DNA of 64,000 nt from Verrucomicrobiota bacterium (GCA_016200005.1 JACQFP010000084.1:1-64000); one strand, 5' to 3'; positions 39,659 to 49,489 are shown, numbered from the stretch's first letter. Numbers and translations: made by a program. The notes: a model not told the origin generated them from the sequence alone.

Positions 39659-42355
39659 ATGGAAAAACGCACAAACTCCGTACCGGGCAATTGTTGGTGC
39701 TCTCGGAACCCAAACGAGAAACCGAAATTCAAGTGCTTAAACTTCACACTTCTGGCCGTTGCCGCAGTCTTGGTGCTGGCCGCTGGCCCGGTTCGCGCCA
39801 GCAATATTCTGGTCAACCCAAGTTTCGAGGCGGATAATGCTAAGGCGCGCATCGTTCCGATTGGCTGGACGTATTTTTCGCCGCCGTCGGCTCCAAATCC
39901 CGGTGATTACTGGATCGAGAACAACGTCCCTGCGCATTCGGGGAGTTTCTTTTGGAAGCAATGGAACGCAGTTTATAACGGCACGAACAATGTGGCGGGC
40001 ATCTACCAGAACTTCAGCAGTGCTCCGGGTTCGACTTATCAAGCCAGCGGATGGTTCTTCACGATAGGAAGCGACGTGTTGGGGCCGGATTGCCTGGTCT
40101 GGATTGAGGTGTCCTTCCTCGGTGCTAGCAGTAATGTTCTCGCCCTGTACAAATCCGATAATTTCGCCGCCAGTGTGGGGACAGACGCTTGGTTCCCATA
40201 TTCGGTAACGAACGTTTGCGATTTGTCTCAGCCGGTTTCTGTTGGTGACCCATATTTCACCACGTACGCGGTGACGGGTACGGTGAGTCAGTTGGTCGCG
40301 CCGCTCGGCACGACAACCGTCCGCTATCGCTATGCTTATCTTGCGGCCGGCAACCGAGCTGGGTCCTGTTATTTCGACGATGCTGTGCTGAACCAAATCG
40401 TTGGCCCAATCCCGCCCGTCATCAGCAATCTCTTCCCGATGAACATGATCTTCGTAAATCCCAGTGACGGCATCACCTTCAACGTCAGTTCGCCGAGCGG
40501 TTTTACCATCAACAGCAACGGCATTCACCTTCTGGTGAACGGAGTCGATGTTTCCGGGAGTCTGGCGATCAGCGGTTCCACTTCGAACAAAAACGTGGCC
40601 TATTACGGACTCCAGTCTAACCTGACCTACACGGCGTCCATCACCGTGACGGACGCCTCTAACTTCACGGCGAACGCGAGCACCTACTTCGAAACCACTT
40701 GGGTCGGAATCGAGCCGGTCGTGTATCTGTGGGAGGCCGAGGACTTCGATTTTAGCAGCGGGATGTACATCAACAATCCCGACCTCTGCAGCACCAATGG
40801 CAATCCCAACTGCTACTTCGGGAAAGTGGGCGTGGAGGGTGTGGACGAGCATAACTTGAATGGCGGCGGCGGTCATCTGTATCGCCCCAGTGACCTGATG
40901 GCCACCGATGTATCGGGAGACTACTCGCGCAAGAACTTTTTTGTTGCGGGCAGGCTCGATTACAGAATTGACCCGTTTAACTTCAGCGAGTGGGTGAACT
41001 ACACTCGCGACTGGCCTAACAGCACCAATTGGGTTATCGCCCGCCTCGCAACCGATGTAGGTCTAACCGGGACGCTAACCTTAAGCAAGGTGAACACCAA
41101 CGACATGACCACCACGGATTTGGGCACCTTCACGATTGCCAACGGCCGCGGCTGGAGCACTTTTGACAACGTTTATCTGAAGGACACCAACGGCTTCCTC
41201 GCAAACGTGATCCTCAACGGCAAAGCGACCTTGCGCGTCACCAGCGGCGGTAACCTCCTGCCGGGCTTCTTCATGCTCGTCGCCGCTCAAATTGATTTGC
41301 CTCAGTTGAGCAACCTTTATCCCAGCGGCACCCATCCGTTCGAGTACACCAACGCGCTCAGTTTCTCAGTTTTTTCGTCGGGCGCCACGTTTCCTGCCGG
41401 GGGCATCAAAGTGAACCTGGACGGGATTGACGTCTCCTCGAACCTGGTTATCACTGGCTCATCCTCCACCAAGAATGTCGTTTATCCGGGACTCCTGCCC
41501 AATGCGATCCACGTGGCAATCGTCACCGTGACCAATTCCCTCAATCACGGCATCAGCTTGACGAATCACTTCGATACCTTCAGCCAGACCAATTACATGG
41601 TTGAGGCGGAGGATTTCGATTATGATGGCGGTCAGTACGTCAGTCCCTGGTTCCCGGAATCGTACACAGGTCTCGGGGCAACAACCAACATTGATTTCCA
41701 ACACAGCCCATTTCTTGATCAGCAGTTCACGTATCGGACCGACGGCATTCCCGAAGACCTCACAAAGGATTACCTAAGGGAAAGATTCATCGACGTGGGC
41801 GCGCGTGATTATGATCTCACTTGGTTTGGGAACGGGGACTGGGCTAACTACACGCGTGTTTATCCGACGGGCAACTTTAATGTTTATGGACGTTTTTCTG
41901 GCCTCGGCAGCTATTCGATCTATCTGGATCAGGTCGTCAGCGGGACAGGTACGACCAATCAGGTGACCAAACGGCTCGGCCACTGGGGTACCGTCGGACG
42001 CGGATATAATATCTATGATTGGGTGCCGTTGACGGATGATGGGCTCGCTGCGCCGGTCGTCGTGAAGCCGAACGGTCTGGGCACGCTGCGCATCACAACG
42101 TCCGGAGACAACAATCCAAATTTCTTCATGCTGGTCCCCACCGTCGGGATCAACGCGTCGGCGGCGAGGTCGGCTGGTAACATTATCATTTCTTTCCCAA
42201 CCCAGGCCGGTGTCGTGTACCGTGTGTTCTATCGGAATGATTTGAACACGGGAAACTGGACCATTCTGACAACCGTGCTCGGTGACGGCACGATTAAATC
42301 CGCGAGCGACCCCTCGACCCCATCCAAACGGTTCTATAAGGTCGTCGCCCCGTAA
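39659..42355 (+). CDS. Secreted carbohydrate-binding-like multidomain protein
   Basis: About 898 residues. A hydrophobic segment (CLNFTLLAVAAVLVLAAGPVRA) near residue 40 is the likely signal peptide, so the true start may be the Met at 39659 or later. A CBM4/9-like beta-sandwich follows (NILVNPSFEADNAKARIVPIGW), then two CBM6-like units, each opening with the EAEDFD word (WEAEDFDFSSGMY and VEAEDFDYDGGQY), separated by Ig-like modules with a repeated LYPSGTHPFEYTN/LFPMNMIFVNPSD pattern. The C-terminal VYRVFYRNDLNTGNWTILTT is a common secreted-protein tail here. It lies 61 bases before a glucanase-like gene and may bind the same glycan. Confidence 0.82.
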   Translation: MEKRTNSVPGNCWCSRNPNEKPKFKCLNFTLLAVAAVLVLAAGPVRASNILVNPSFEADNAKARIVPIGWTYFSPPSAPNPGDYWIENNVPAHSGSFFWKQWNAVYNGTNNVAGIYQNFSSAPGSTYQASGWFFTIGSDVLGPDCLVWIEVSFLGASSNVLALYKSDNFAASVGTDAWFPYSVTNVCDLSQPVSVGDPYFTTYAVTGTVSQLVAPLGTTTVRYRYAYLAAGNRAGSCYFDDAVLNQIVGPIPPVISNLFPMNMIFVNPSDGITFNVSSPSGFTINSNGIHLLVNGVDVSGSLAISGSTSNKNVAYYGLQSNLTYTASITVTDASNFTANASTYFETTWVGIEPVVYLWEAEDFDFSSGMYINNPDLCSTNGNPNCYFGKVGVEGVDEHNLNGGGGHLYRPSDLMATDVSGDYSRKNFFVAGRLDYRIDPFNFSEWVNYTRDWPNSTNWVIARLATDVGLTGTLTLSKVNTNDMTTTDLGTFTIANGRGWSTFDNVYLKDTNGFLANVILNGKATLRVTSGGNLLPGFFMLVAAQIDLPQLSNLYPSGTHPFEYTNALSFSVFSSGATFPAGGIKVNLDGIDVSSNLVITGSSSTKNVVYPGLLPNAIHVAIVTVTNSLNHGISLTNHFDTFSQTNYMVEAEDFDYDGGQYVSPWFPESYTGLGATTNIDFQHSPFLDQQFTYRTDGIPEDLTKDYLRERFIDVGARDYDLTWFGNGDWANYTRVYPTGNFNVYGRFSGLGSYSIYLDQVVSGTGTTNQVTKRLGHWGTVGRGYNIYDWVPLTDDGLAAPVVVKPNGLGTLRITTSGDNNPNFFMLVPTVGINASAARSAGNIIISFPTQAGVVYRVFYRNDLNTGNWTILTTVLGDGTIKSASDPSTPSKRFYKVVAP

Positions 42356-42416
42356 GCTGTCGCCGGCGCCAAATACATGAGTGATGAGTTGAGTTTCAGT
42401 TGAGCGCTGACCCGTT

Positions 42417-44243
42417 ATGAAACGAACTCTCGTTTTCCTGATTCTCTTCCTGGCGATCACTTTTCGAACCGCGGTCGCCATCGAAGCCCCCACCGGATTT
42501 GTGAGCCGGGCGGGAGATCAAAGCATCGTTTTGCATTGGGACAGGAATTCTGAAAGCGACCTGGCGGGTTATCGTGTGTACCGTTCGCTGAGTAACGGAG
42601 GCCCGTTCATCGCGCAGAGTCCGAGCTTGGTGACGTCGCCGGGTTTCTGTGATCTCAGCGTGGGTGTCGTAAATGGGCAAACAAATTTTTACCAGGTCAC
42701 GGCATTGACCACAAGTTCCCAGGAAAGCATCCCTTCTACCACGCTGGCCGCAGTGCCTCGTCCATTTGCGGACGACGATGAATTCCTGGAGTACGTTCAG
42801 CAGACCAGTTTCGATTACTTTTGGTACCTGGCGAATCCGAGCAACGGCTTGGTACCGGATCGGAGCACGACCACTTCCCCATGCAGTATTGCGGCGGTGG
42901 GATTCGGGTTGACCGCTATCGGCATTGGTATTGACCATGGCTGGATCTCACGAAGTCGGGGCGTGGTGCGGGTCCTCACGACCTTGAATACTTTTCTCAA
43001 CGGGCCGCAAGGCAGCAACACCTCCGGCACCATCGGATACAAAGGATGGTTCTACCATTTCCTGGAAATGAACACCGCTCTGCGCTCCCCTTCCTCGGAG
43101 CTGTCTTCCATTGATACGACCTTGTTGCTGGCCGGAATACTCTACTGCAAACAGTATTTCGATGGCACCAACACCGATGAGACCACCATCCGGATGATGG
43201 CGGACGCGATATTTAATTGGGTGGATTGGAATTGGATGGCCCAAGGGACCAACGTTGTTTCCATGGGCTGGTTCCCGCCAGGGAGCTTCATCGCGAACAA
43301 TTGGATTGGGTATAACGAGGGTATGATTGTCTATGCGCTCGGCCTTGGCACTGTGACCAATCCCTTGCCCGCATCCGCCTGGGGCCGATGGACCAGCGGA
43401 TACACTTGGGCGACCAATTATGGTCAGGCCTTCGTGCCGTTTCCGCCGTTGTTTGGGCACCAATACTCCCACTGCTGGATTGATTTCCGGCATGTTGCCG
43501 ACCCTTACATGAACGGCCACGACAGCACCTACTTCGAGAATTCACGGCGTGCGACTCTGGCCCAGCGGGCTTACTGCATTGCCGTTGCCGACCCGTTCAT
43601 CCACGTTGGCTACAGCAGCAACGTTTGGGGACTGACTGCGTGTGACGGGCCTACGGGCTATGCCGCGCGCGGCGCTCCACCGGCCCAAAATGATGATGGC
43701 ACGATTGCTCCGACCGCCGCTGGTGGTTCCATGCCCTTCACTCCTGAATTCTCTTTGCCGACCTTGCGCTATTTTTACAGCCACTTCCGGAGGAACATTT
43801 GGACAGCCTACGGCTTCCGTGACGCGTTTAACCTGGGCGCGCAGTGGTATGGTTCGGACGAGTTGGGAATTGATCAAGGTCCCATCGTCATTATGATCGA
43901 GAACTATCGCAATCAGCGGGTCTGGCGGCTGTTCATGCGGAACGAGGAAATCCAACGTGGTTTGCAACGGGCAGGGTTTGTCTCGTTACCGTTTATGGCG
44001 GCCAGCTTGCAGGCTCTGCCGGACCAAAACGCTTTCAGCCTGACTTGGAACGCCCAAGCCGGCCGTACGTATCAAGTGGAATATTCCCCTGACTTGAGCA
44101 CTTGGTTCGCTTCGCCAACCGGGGAATTGATTGCCGCAGGTTCCACCGCAAGCTGGACCGACAGTGGCCCACCGGCCACTACAGCGATGCCGTTCAGTGT
44201 ACCTCAACGATTCTATCGCGTCTTCCAATTCGGCTCTCCGTAG
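42417..44243 (+). CDS. Secreted glycoamylase-like hydrolase (Pfam Glycoamylase, GH144-like)
   Basis: A 608-residue protein: signal peptide MKRTLVFLILFLAITFRTAVA, a fibronectin type III-like domain (~residues 25-110; VLHWDRNSESDLAGYRVYRS), then an alpha/alpha barrel with DDEFLEYVQQTSFDYFWYLAN, GIGIDHGWISR, WIGYNEGMIVYALGLGT, QYSHCWIDFR and GIDQGPIVIMIENYRN, all diagnostic of the glycoamylase-like family whose members cut beta-1,2-glucans. The C-terminus has the tail VEYSPDLSTWF. It should act outside the cell on a glucan, with the upstream binding protein. Confidence 0.92.
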   Translation: MKRTLVFLILFLAITFRTAVAIEAPTGFVSRAGDQSIVLHWDRNSESDLAGYRVYRSLSNGGPFIAQSPSLVTSPGFCDLSVGVVNGQTNFYQVTALTTSSQESIPSTTLAAVPRPFADDDEFLEYVQQTSFDYFWYLANPSNGLVPDRSTTTSPCSIAAVGFGLTAIGIGIDHGWISRSRGVVRVLTTLNTFLNGPQGSNTSGTIGYKGWFYHFLEMNTALRSPSSELSSIDTTLLLAGILYCKQYFDGTNTDETTIRMMADAIFNWVDWNWMAQGTNVVSMGWFPPGSFIANNWIGYNEGMIVYALGLGTVTNPLPASAWGRWTSGYTWATNYGQAFVPFPPLFGHQYSHCWIDFRHVADPYMNGHDSTYFENSRRATLAQRAYCIAVADPFIHVGYSSNVWGLTACDGPTGYAARGAPPAQNDDGTIAPTAAGGSMPFTPEFSLPTLRYFYSHFRRNIWTAYGFRDAFNLGAQWYGSDELGIDQGPIVIMIENYRNQRVWRLFMRNEEIQRGLQRAGFVSLPFMAASLQALPDQNAFSLTWNAQAGRTYQVEYSPDLSTWFASPTGELIAAGSTASWTDSGPPATTAMPFSVPQRFYRVFQFGSP

Positions 44244-44283
44244 GCACAAATTGTTCGAGATTCGAGCACCGGCAACCGGGTAA

Positions 44284-45762
44284 TTACTGGCTTAACCGGT
44301 AAAACTGTTGTGGGTCGGCGATCGGATTGGTGTAAGGACTTGTCGCGCCCGGAATGTTGGTGAACGTGCCGGTGACGGCCGGCGCGGATTGCAAAATGAA
44401 CCCGGTGTAATCGAACCCGGCAACATTGGTCGGCCAGGTCAAAATAACATTTGTTCCAGAAGGAAAGATTGTCAGGTGCGGCGCGAACGACAAACTGAAT
44501 ACCGTGCCATTGCCCGAACTCCCGCCATACGCCGTCGTCCCATACAAGGTGTCGCCCGATAAAATCAAACCGACAGACGGATTGGCTCCGTCGCTGTTGG
44601 TTTGAGGTTGAGGATAAGGAGGGGTCGCCGTGAAACTATACAAATTCGTGAAACCTGTACCATCGGCGTTGATCGCGAACACCGCGCCATTGCCCGAACT
44701 GCCGCCAAAATACGCCGTCCCATACAGGGTGTTGCCCGATAAAATTAATCCGGCCGACGGATTGGCTCCGTCGCTGTTGGTATAAAAACCTGAAGAATTA
44801 TATGCACCTGCCGCGAAACTATGAAGGTTCGTAAAGTCTGTGCCATCAGTGTTGATTGCGAACACTGTGCCCTTGCCCGAACTGCCGCCATACTCTGCCG
44901 TTCCATACAGTGTGTTGCCCGATAAAATCAATTCAGCATGTGGATTCGCTCCATCGCTGTTGGTGAGGATGCCATTGCCATTCAAGCTACCCGGCGTGAA
45001 TGCGTAATAGTTCGTGAAATCCGTGCCATTGGTGCTGATGGCGAATACAGTGCCTTTGCCCAAATTGCCATAATCCGTCCCATACAAGGTGGTTCCCGAT
45101 AAAATCAAACCGGCCGACGAATAAGCTCCGCCGCTGCCGCTACTGAAACTGTGTAGAGTCGTAAAACCCGAGCCATTGGTGTTGACGGCGAACACCGTGC
45201 CATGACCCGAAGTGCCGCCATCATTCGCCGCCCCATAAAGGGTATTGCCAGACAAAATCAAACCAGCATACGGATAAGCTCCATCGCTGTTCTTGCCGCC
45301 GAGATCAGTCGTCGTGAAACCATACAGAACCGTAAAATCTGTGCCATCGATGTTGACGGCGAAAACCGTGCCAGCGTCCGAACTGCCGCCAGCACTCGCT
45401 GTCCCATAGAGGGTGTTGCCCGATAAAAATAATTCGGCAGACGGACTAGCTCCGTCGCTGCCTCCAGTGAAATTATACGGGGTCGTAAAACCCGAGCCAT
45501 TCGTGTTGACGGCGAACACCGTGCCCCAGCCCGAACTCCCGCCATACTTTGCCGTCCCATATAAGGTGGTTCCCGATACAATCAAACCGGCGGACGGATT
45601 AGCCCCGTCGCTGTTGGTGGCATTGGGACCAGAAGCTGACGTGAAAGTGTGAAGCACGGTGAAGGTCTGCGCTGTCACCCGACCCGCTAGTATCAAGCCG
45701 AGCCCGGCTATCAGAGCGGGCAGGAGGAAGAGCTTGCCTATGGTTATCATCGCCTCCTGCAT
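44284..45762 (-). CDS. GloVer-type tandem-repeat secreted protein
   Basis: A 492-residue protein with a signal peptide (KLFLLPALIAGLGLILAGRVTA) and about ten repeats of ~40-50 residues with the core GANPSAGLILSGNTLYGTAY and GGSSGNGTVFAINTDGTGFT. These match the GloVer-containing tandem repeat proteins of Verrucomicrobia, a beta-propeller-like fold. A C-terminal unit ends GFILQSAPAVTGTFTNIPGA. The near-identity of neighbouring repeats suggests active duplication. It lies between a glucanase gene and a remnant of a glucanase-like tail. Confidence 0.9.
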   Translation of the reverse strand: MQEAMITIGKLFLLPALIAGLGLILAGRVTAQTFTVLHTFTSASGPNATNSDGANPSAGLIVSGTTLYGTAKYGGSSGWGTVFAVNTNGSGFTTPYNFTGGSDGASPSAELFLSGNTLYGTASAGGSSDAGTVFAVNIDGTDFTVLYGFTTTDLGGKNSDGAYPYAGLILSGNTLYGAANDGGTSGHGTVFAVNTNGSGFTTLHSFSSGSGGAYSSAGLILSGTTLYGTDYGNLGKGTVFAISTNGTDFTNYYAFTPGSLNGNGILTNSDGANPHAELILSGNTLYGTAEYGGSSGKGTVFAINTDGTDFTNLHSFAAGAYNSSGFYTNSDGANPSAGLILSGNTLYGTAYFGGSSGNGAVFAINADGTGFTNLYSFTATPPYPQPQTNSDGANPSVGLILSGDTLYGTTAYGGSSGNGTVFSLSFAPHLTIFPSGTNVILTWPTNVAGFDYTGFILQSAPAVTGTFTNIPGATSPYTNPIADPQQFYRLSQ

Positions 45763-45841
45763 TTCAATTGGCTTGCAAAACGCCTGCCGCGTGTCGGGCG
45801 GTGTGAAGGCAAAGCATTTAACAGGACTGCGTGCAGCACTT

Positions 45842-46010
45842 CTGAAGTCGAGTACTCACCCAACCTCTTCACCTGGTTTCGCCTCGGCAAGCGGGAAATA
45901 AATACTCTCCAGTCCCACCGTAATCTGAACGGAGAACGGCATCGCCGGCCACCGGCGATGCCGTTTACGGTAAATCAAAGGTCTTACCGCATCTTTCAAC
46001 TCGGTCCCCT
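45842..46010 (+). pseudogene. Remnant of a glycoamylase-like C-terminal tail
   Basis: Plus-strand translation gives EVEYSPNLFTWF, later AMPFTVNQRSYRIFQLGP, matching the tail of the gene at 42417 (VEYSPDLSTWF, AMPFSVPQRFYRVFQFGSP). The part between is altered and includes a perfect 13-bp inverted repeat around 45936-45964, with no start codon and no catalytic part. It is a decayed copy of a paralogue's 3' end, cut off by the GloVer gene. Confidence 0.65.
45936..45964. repeat. Perfect 13-bp inverted repeat with 3-nt loop
   Basis: Arms ACGGCATCGCCGG and CCGGCGATGCCGT flank CCA inside the glycoamylase tail remnant. The right arm corresponds to sequence kept in the intact gene, so the left arm may be a templated inverted copy. 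No T-run follows, so it is not a terminator. Confidence 0.6.
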
Positions 46011-46021
46011 CGACGAAACAT

Positions 46022-46981
46022 CTACTTCTTGGAGCCACATGGAGATTGAGCCGCTGCTCTCACGATCGCGTCCTTCTCATCTGCGCTAATTAGACCTTGC
46101 GCCAGGAACTGTCCTGCCGCCTGCGCTACTGCGGAAGTGTACTGTCCATGGTTCTTCCAGACGCCGCCGGAAGCTGGACCGCTGCAAGGGGCGAGTTGAT
46201 CAATGCTGCAGCCTTGAGCATCCACGATCGAGCACGGGGGGGTATTCGGACACAGATCAAGTGCGTCTGGAACTCCATCACCGTCCAAATCGGTCGGGCC
46301 GATGTTGATATTTTCGTAAACCGCCGTCCCGGAGTTGCTGGGATTCGAGGAGTCATTGACGATCTGGAAATAGCCCCCGAGCGTGCTGTTGTCGATGATC
46401 CCCTGCTCAAGATTGCTGAACTCCAAAGGCGGGCTTTGCAGGCAATTGGCAGAGTAGATGATCGCGCGCTTGCCATTGCTGTTCAGGAAGTAAGTCATAC
46501 CCAGAGTTATCGTGTCGCCGGAGTTGAAAGTCCTGGGAAAGGCGTAAAAGGGTAACGGCCCACCGAATGCGACGATCTCATGGCCGTCAGTGTTGATAAT
46601 GAACTGGCCCTGACCGCCGATCGTGTCGAGCAGAAAACCGGCTTCCTTGCGCGGGGAAATCGGGCTGCCCGTCAACGTTACGGTCATGGAAACGCTGAAG
46701 AAATCATTATTGTTGAATTGGTAGGCGCTGACGCCCGAGTTGTTCGAGAAGCGCCAGACATGCCGGTTGGCGAACCCAGAAGGTGCGCTGACGTTCTGAT
46801 CATCAAAGGAAATGAGAGCGGGATAATTCTCGACAACCGTGAGCGTCGAGCCGGGGACATCGTTGAACTCTCGCGGATGGTAGTTGGCCGAATTGATGGT
46901 ACTAATCTGAGCAAAGGCTCCATTGGCGGCCACGAGGCCGATTAGTGTCGCATAGTTTCCGCAGCGTTGTAGAAGAGTCAT
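46022..46981 (-). CDS. Secreted hypothetical protein with a thrombospondin-3-like calcium motif
   Basis: A 319-residue protein starting MTLLQRCGNYATLIGLVAANGAFA, a signal peptide. A beta-rich body (DVPGSTLTVVENYPALISFDD, FLLDTIGGQGQFIINTDGHE) is followed by TDLDGDGVPDALDLCPNTPP, an EF-like calcium-binding repeat of thrombospondin type 3. The C-terminus is helical. An AGGAGG ribosome-binding site lies eight bases before this Met, which settles the start against the open frame to 47038. The function is unknown; the calcium repeat suits a surface role. Confidence 0.82.
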   Translation of the reverse strand: MTLLQRCGNYATLIGLVAANGAFAQISTINSANYHPREFNDVPGSTLTVVENYPALISFDDQNVSAPSGFANRHVWRFSNNSGVSAYQFNNNDFFSVSMTVTLTGSPISPRKEAGFLLDTIGGQGQFIINTDGHEIVAFGGPLPFYAFPRTFNSGDTITLGMTYFLNSNGKRAIIYSANCLQSPPLEFSNLEQGIIDNSTLGGYFQIVNDSSNPSNSGTAVYENINIGPTDLDGDGVPDALDLCPNTPPCSIVDAQGCSIDQLAPCSGPASGGVWKNHGQYTSAVAQAAGQFLAQGLISADEKDAIVRAAAQSPCGSKK

Positions 46982-47215
46982 GGGTACCTCCTGTTGATTT
47001 TTGGTTTGTTTTACTTTCTGAAGTATGGCGCGTCCCATGGCAAAGTCAAGCTCTGTCTTTCATTTAATCTTCAAAAGTGAATTTAGGATTGTCCGAAATA
47101 GGTCCGACACAAACCACGTAATTCCGGGCCGAGCGGCAGCTCAACCCCCTGCCTGCGCGCATAAGCGACGCGCTGCCGGGCGTCCCTTCAAGGGCTTTTC
47201 CGCAATGTGAAACCC

Positions 47216-48019
47216 TCAATTCTCCAGCCGACCTGCTGCCCAAAGCAATCCGCGGGAAACCAGGTTGAGGAACGCCGTGTCTCTGAATGTGTCGTCCGAA
47301 TGACCGAAGGTCGTGCCGAAGACGCGCGCCTTGCCATATTGATTGATCCAGGCGACCGGGTAGGTTTTACCATCTTGTTCGCTCACCGAGGTCGCCAATG
47401 CGCGTGCGTTGGGCCAGAGCTTCTCGATGACGTAGAGTTCGTCCTTGGGTGTCACCCAATCGTCCGGCATCCCTTTCAGGATGGGATTCTTCGGCTCGAC
47501 CTTCTTCACGGGGTAAAGCCCTTGGCGATCGTGGCGGCGGCTGGTGACGCCGAGAAACTCCCGCCAGTCGTCGATGTCCGTTGCCCGGTATGTGTGCATG
47601 GCGCAATGGATCACCACCGCTGGCACGCCGATGTAATGCATTGCTGTAATCTTGCGGACGTATTCCGGCGATTTGGTATCGGCGAAACACTCGTTGTGCA
47701 CCACCACATCGTACCCTCTGGCCCAGTTCGGATTATCGTAGAGCGGAATCATCGCTTGAGTGCCGGTGCCGCCCTCGTTGACCACCGTCCATTCCGCCTG
47801 CGCCAGTTTCGCCACCGCGGCCTTGAGCGCCTCAGCTTGGAATGAGTAATTGTGGCAGCACCCGCCGGTGATCAGGAGAATGCGCAAAGGCTTCTTGCTC
47901 GTCGTCTCGGCCGCGGGAGCCGGTTGGAAAACTACCGATACAACCCCGCCGATCAGCAGCAGTGTGGCGAGAAAACGGTGACGAGTCGCTACAATTGAAG
48001 AGCAAATACTTAGGAACAT
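47216..48019 (-). CDS. ThuA-domain protein
   Basis: A 267-residue protein with an N-terminal membrane or signal segment (ATRHRFLATLLLIGGVVSVVF) and a ThuA fold: PLRILLITGGCCHNYSFQAEALK, YDVVVHNECFADTK, AVVIHCAMHTYR and RVFGTTFGHSDDTFRD. The class I amidotransferase-like fold lacks a clear catalytic triad. ThuA was named for trehalose use; PVC genomes carry many secreted forms near cytochromes and Gfo/Idh proteins. The start is uncertain by a few codons. Confidence 0.92.
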   Translation of the reverse strand: MFLSICSSIVATRHRFLATLLLIGGVVSVVFQPAPAAETTSKKPLRILLITGGCCHNYSFQAEALKAAVAKLAQAEWTVVNEGGTGTQAMIPLYDNPNWARGYDVVVHNECFADTKSPEYVRKITAMHYIGVPAVVIHCAMHTYRATDIDDWREFLGVTSRRHDRQGLYPVKKVEPKNPILKGMPDDWVTPKDELYVIEKLWPNARALATSVSEQDGKTYPVAWINQYGKARVFGTTFGHSDDTFRDTAFLNLVSRGLLWAAGRLEN

Positions 48020-48190
48020 GCCGCGACTCTAGCGACAAAAACCAAGTCGGTCAACGCTGCTCCTCTGGAAGTCGTACTTCCGTCGTGATTAGCATGGAAT
48101 AGTCGAAGCCGCGAAATTAACTGTAATACAGAAACATACTACAAGAGGACATTAGAAACCGGTCGATTCTTTTTCTTTGCGAAGACATTA

Positions 48191-49489
48191 TTACCCGGCG
48201 ACAACCACTTCGGCCCGCTCCAGGAGAGGGCATCTGGCATCCAGCTTGCGCGCCTCAAATAAAAACTTTTGCGCTCCTGAAACATTGCCCTGGCGTGCTT
48301 CAGCCATGGCAATCAAGCAGGCATTCTGCGCTTTCGAAGAGGCGCTTGCACCCCTTTGCATCGCGTCGTGGAGGAGCGGCAGGGCTTCGTTGAAACGTCC
48401 AAGTTCCGCCAATACGGCACCCCTTGTGCCTCTAATCGATGGCATTGAACCGAGATTCGCCATCGCTTCCTGTGAAAATCGGTCTGCTTCGTCGAGTAAT
48501 TCCTGTTTGCCGATCAACACATTTGTGTAAGCGATGTTGTTCAAGATCACTGCTCGGAAGGCCGGCTTCTCGGAGTCGGATTTGAGCAATGACGAAAAGC
48601 AGTTGCGCTCTTCTTCGTATTTACTCTGTTGAAGCAAACGAAGACCGCGACCGTTGAGCAGAAGTACATTGTTTGGGTAAAGAGCCAGGCCCCTTTCGAA
48701 CCACAGATTTGCATCTTCAAAGTCACCACGATCGTGACACCGCGCAGCTTCGCCAGCGAACCAAAACGCATGAGCCTCTTCAATTTTGCCGGATTTGAGG
48801 AATGGAATGTTTAAGAGTTGCTTGCCATCCGAAGCAGTGTTGCCTAACAATTTTATGACGCGGGGCCATAGATTAAACACTAGAACCCATACGTTGGCGT
48901 AAAACAGCATCGTGAGAGGAATAGGTCTTTGATCCACTTGATTCCAATTCCACACGCCCTTTCCGGCGAATGCCATCGTCAGTAATGCGATTGCCAAATT
49001 AATCAGCGGACCGGCGACAACAATTAGAAAAAGTTTGCGGCGAAATCTTTTTGTCTCGCGCGGAGCCACAAGAGTGACGCCGCCGACTGGAATCACCTTC
49101 AACTCGACGTCCAAACCAAGGAATTTCCCTTTCCACAACTTCTGGCCGAATCCGATGTTCACCGCGAAGACGCGAAAGCCAACGTAATGTGCTATAAGAG
49201 CATGACTGAGCTCGTGCGGCACTATTGTGAGGATTAGAAAGAACTGAAAGAGAAAGAGGTTAGTCAATAACCATCCTGTTCCGAATTCGGGTGACCACCA
49301 TATCAGAAGCGCACCTATAATTCCAATTCCGAACGTCCACAACAAAGACCACTTGTGCGTGGCGAGTTGTCGCTCTGACCAGCAGGTCGGACAGTAATAC
49401 TTGGTGTGGCGTTGGAATGACTTGCGCTCTTTGACGAAACTCTCCGCGATTTCTGTTTGCACTCCGCAACAATCGCACTTGATGGGCAT
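48191..49489 (-). CDS. M50-type membrane metalloprotease fused to TPR-like repeats
   Basis: A 432-residue protein. The N-terminus has a zinc finger (CDCCGV and YCPTCW, residues 4-36). Membrane segments include LILTIVPHELSHALIAHYVGF, where HELSH is the zinc protease motif, and a later NLWPR and SDGKQLL stand for the NPDG region of site-2 proteases. Residues ~230-420 are tetratricopeptide-like helical pairs (HDRGDFEDANLWFERGLALYPNN). A zinc-finger, M50 protease and TPR chain is unusual. The Met at 49489 is accepted. Proteolysis of a membrane substrate is expected. Confidence 0.88.
   Translation of the reverse strand: MPIKCDCCGVQTEIAESFVKERKSFQRHTKYYCPTCWSERQLATHKWSLLWTFGIGIIGALLIWWSPEFGTGWLLTNLFLFQFFLILTIVPHELSHALIAHYVGFRVFAVNIGFGQKLWKGKFLGLDVELKVIPVGGVTLVAPRETKRFRRKLFLIVVAGPLINLAIALLTMAFAGKGVWNWNQVDQRPIPLTMLFYANVWVLVFNLWPRVIKLLGNTASDGKQLLNIPFLKSGKIEEAHAFWFAGEAARCHDRGDFEDANLWFERGLALYPNNVLLLNGRGLRLLQQSKYEEERNCFSSLLKSDSEKPAFRAVILNNIAYTNVLIGKQELLDEADRFSQEAMANLGSMPSIRGTRGAVLAELGRFNEALPLLHDAMQRGASASSKAQNACLIAMAEARQGNVSGAQKFLFEARKLDARCPLLERAEVVVAG

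Noticed and set aside
39737-40876. A 379-residue minus-strand frame opposite the carbohydrate-binding protein
   Set aside because: It is antisense to a protein with clear signal and CBM-like modules; the His/Arg-rich product is typical of a shadow.
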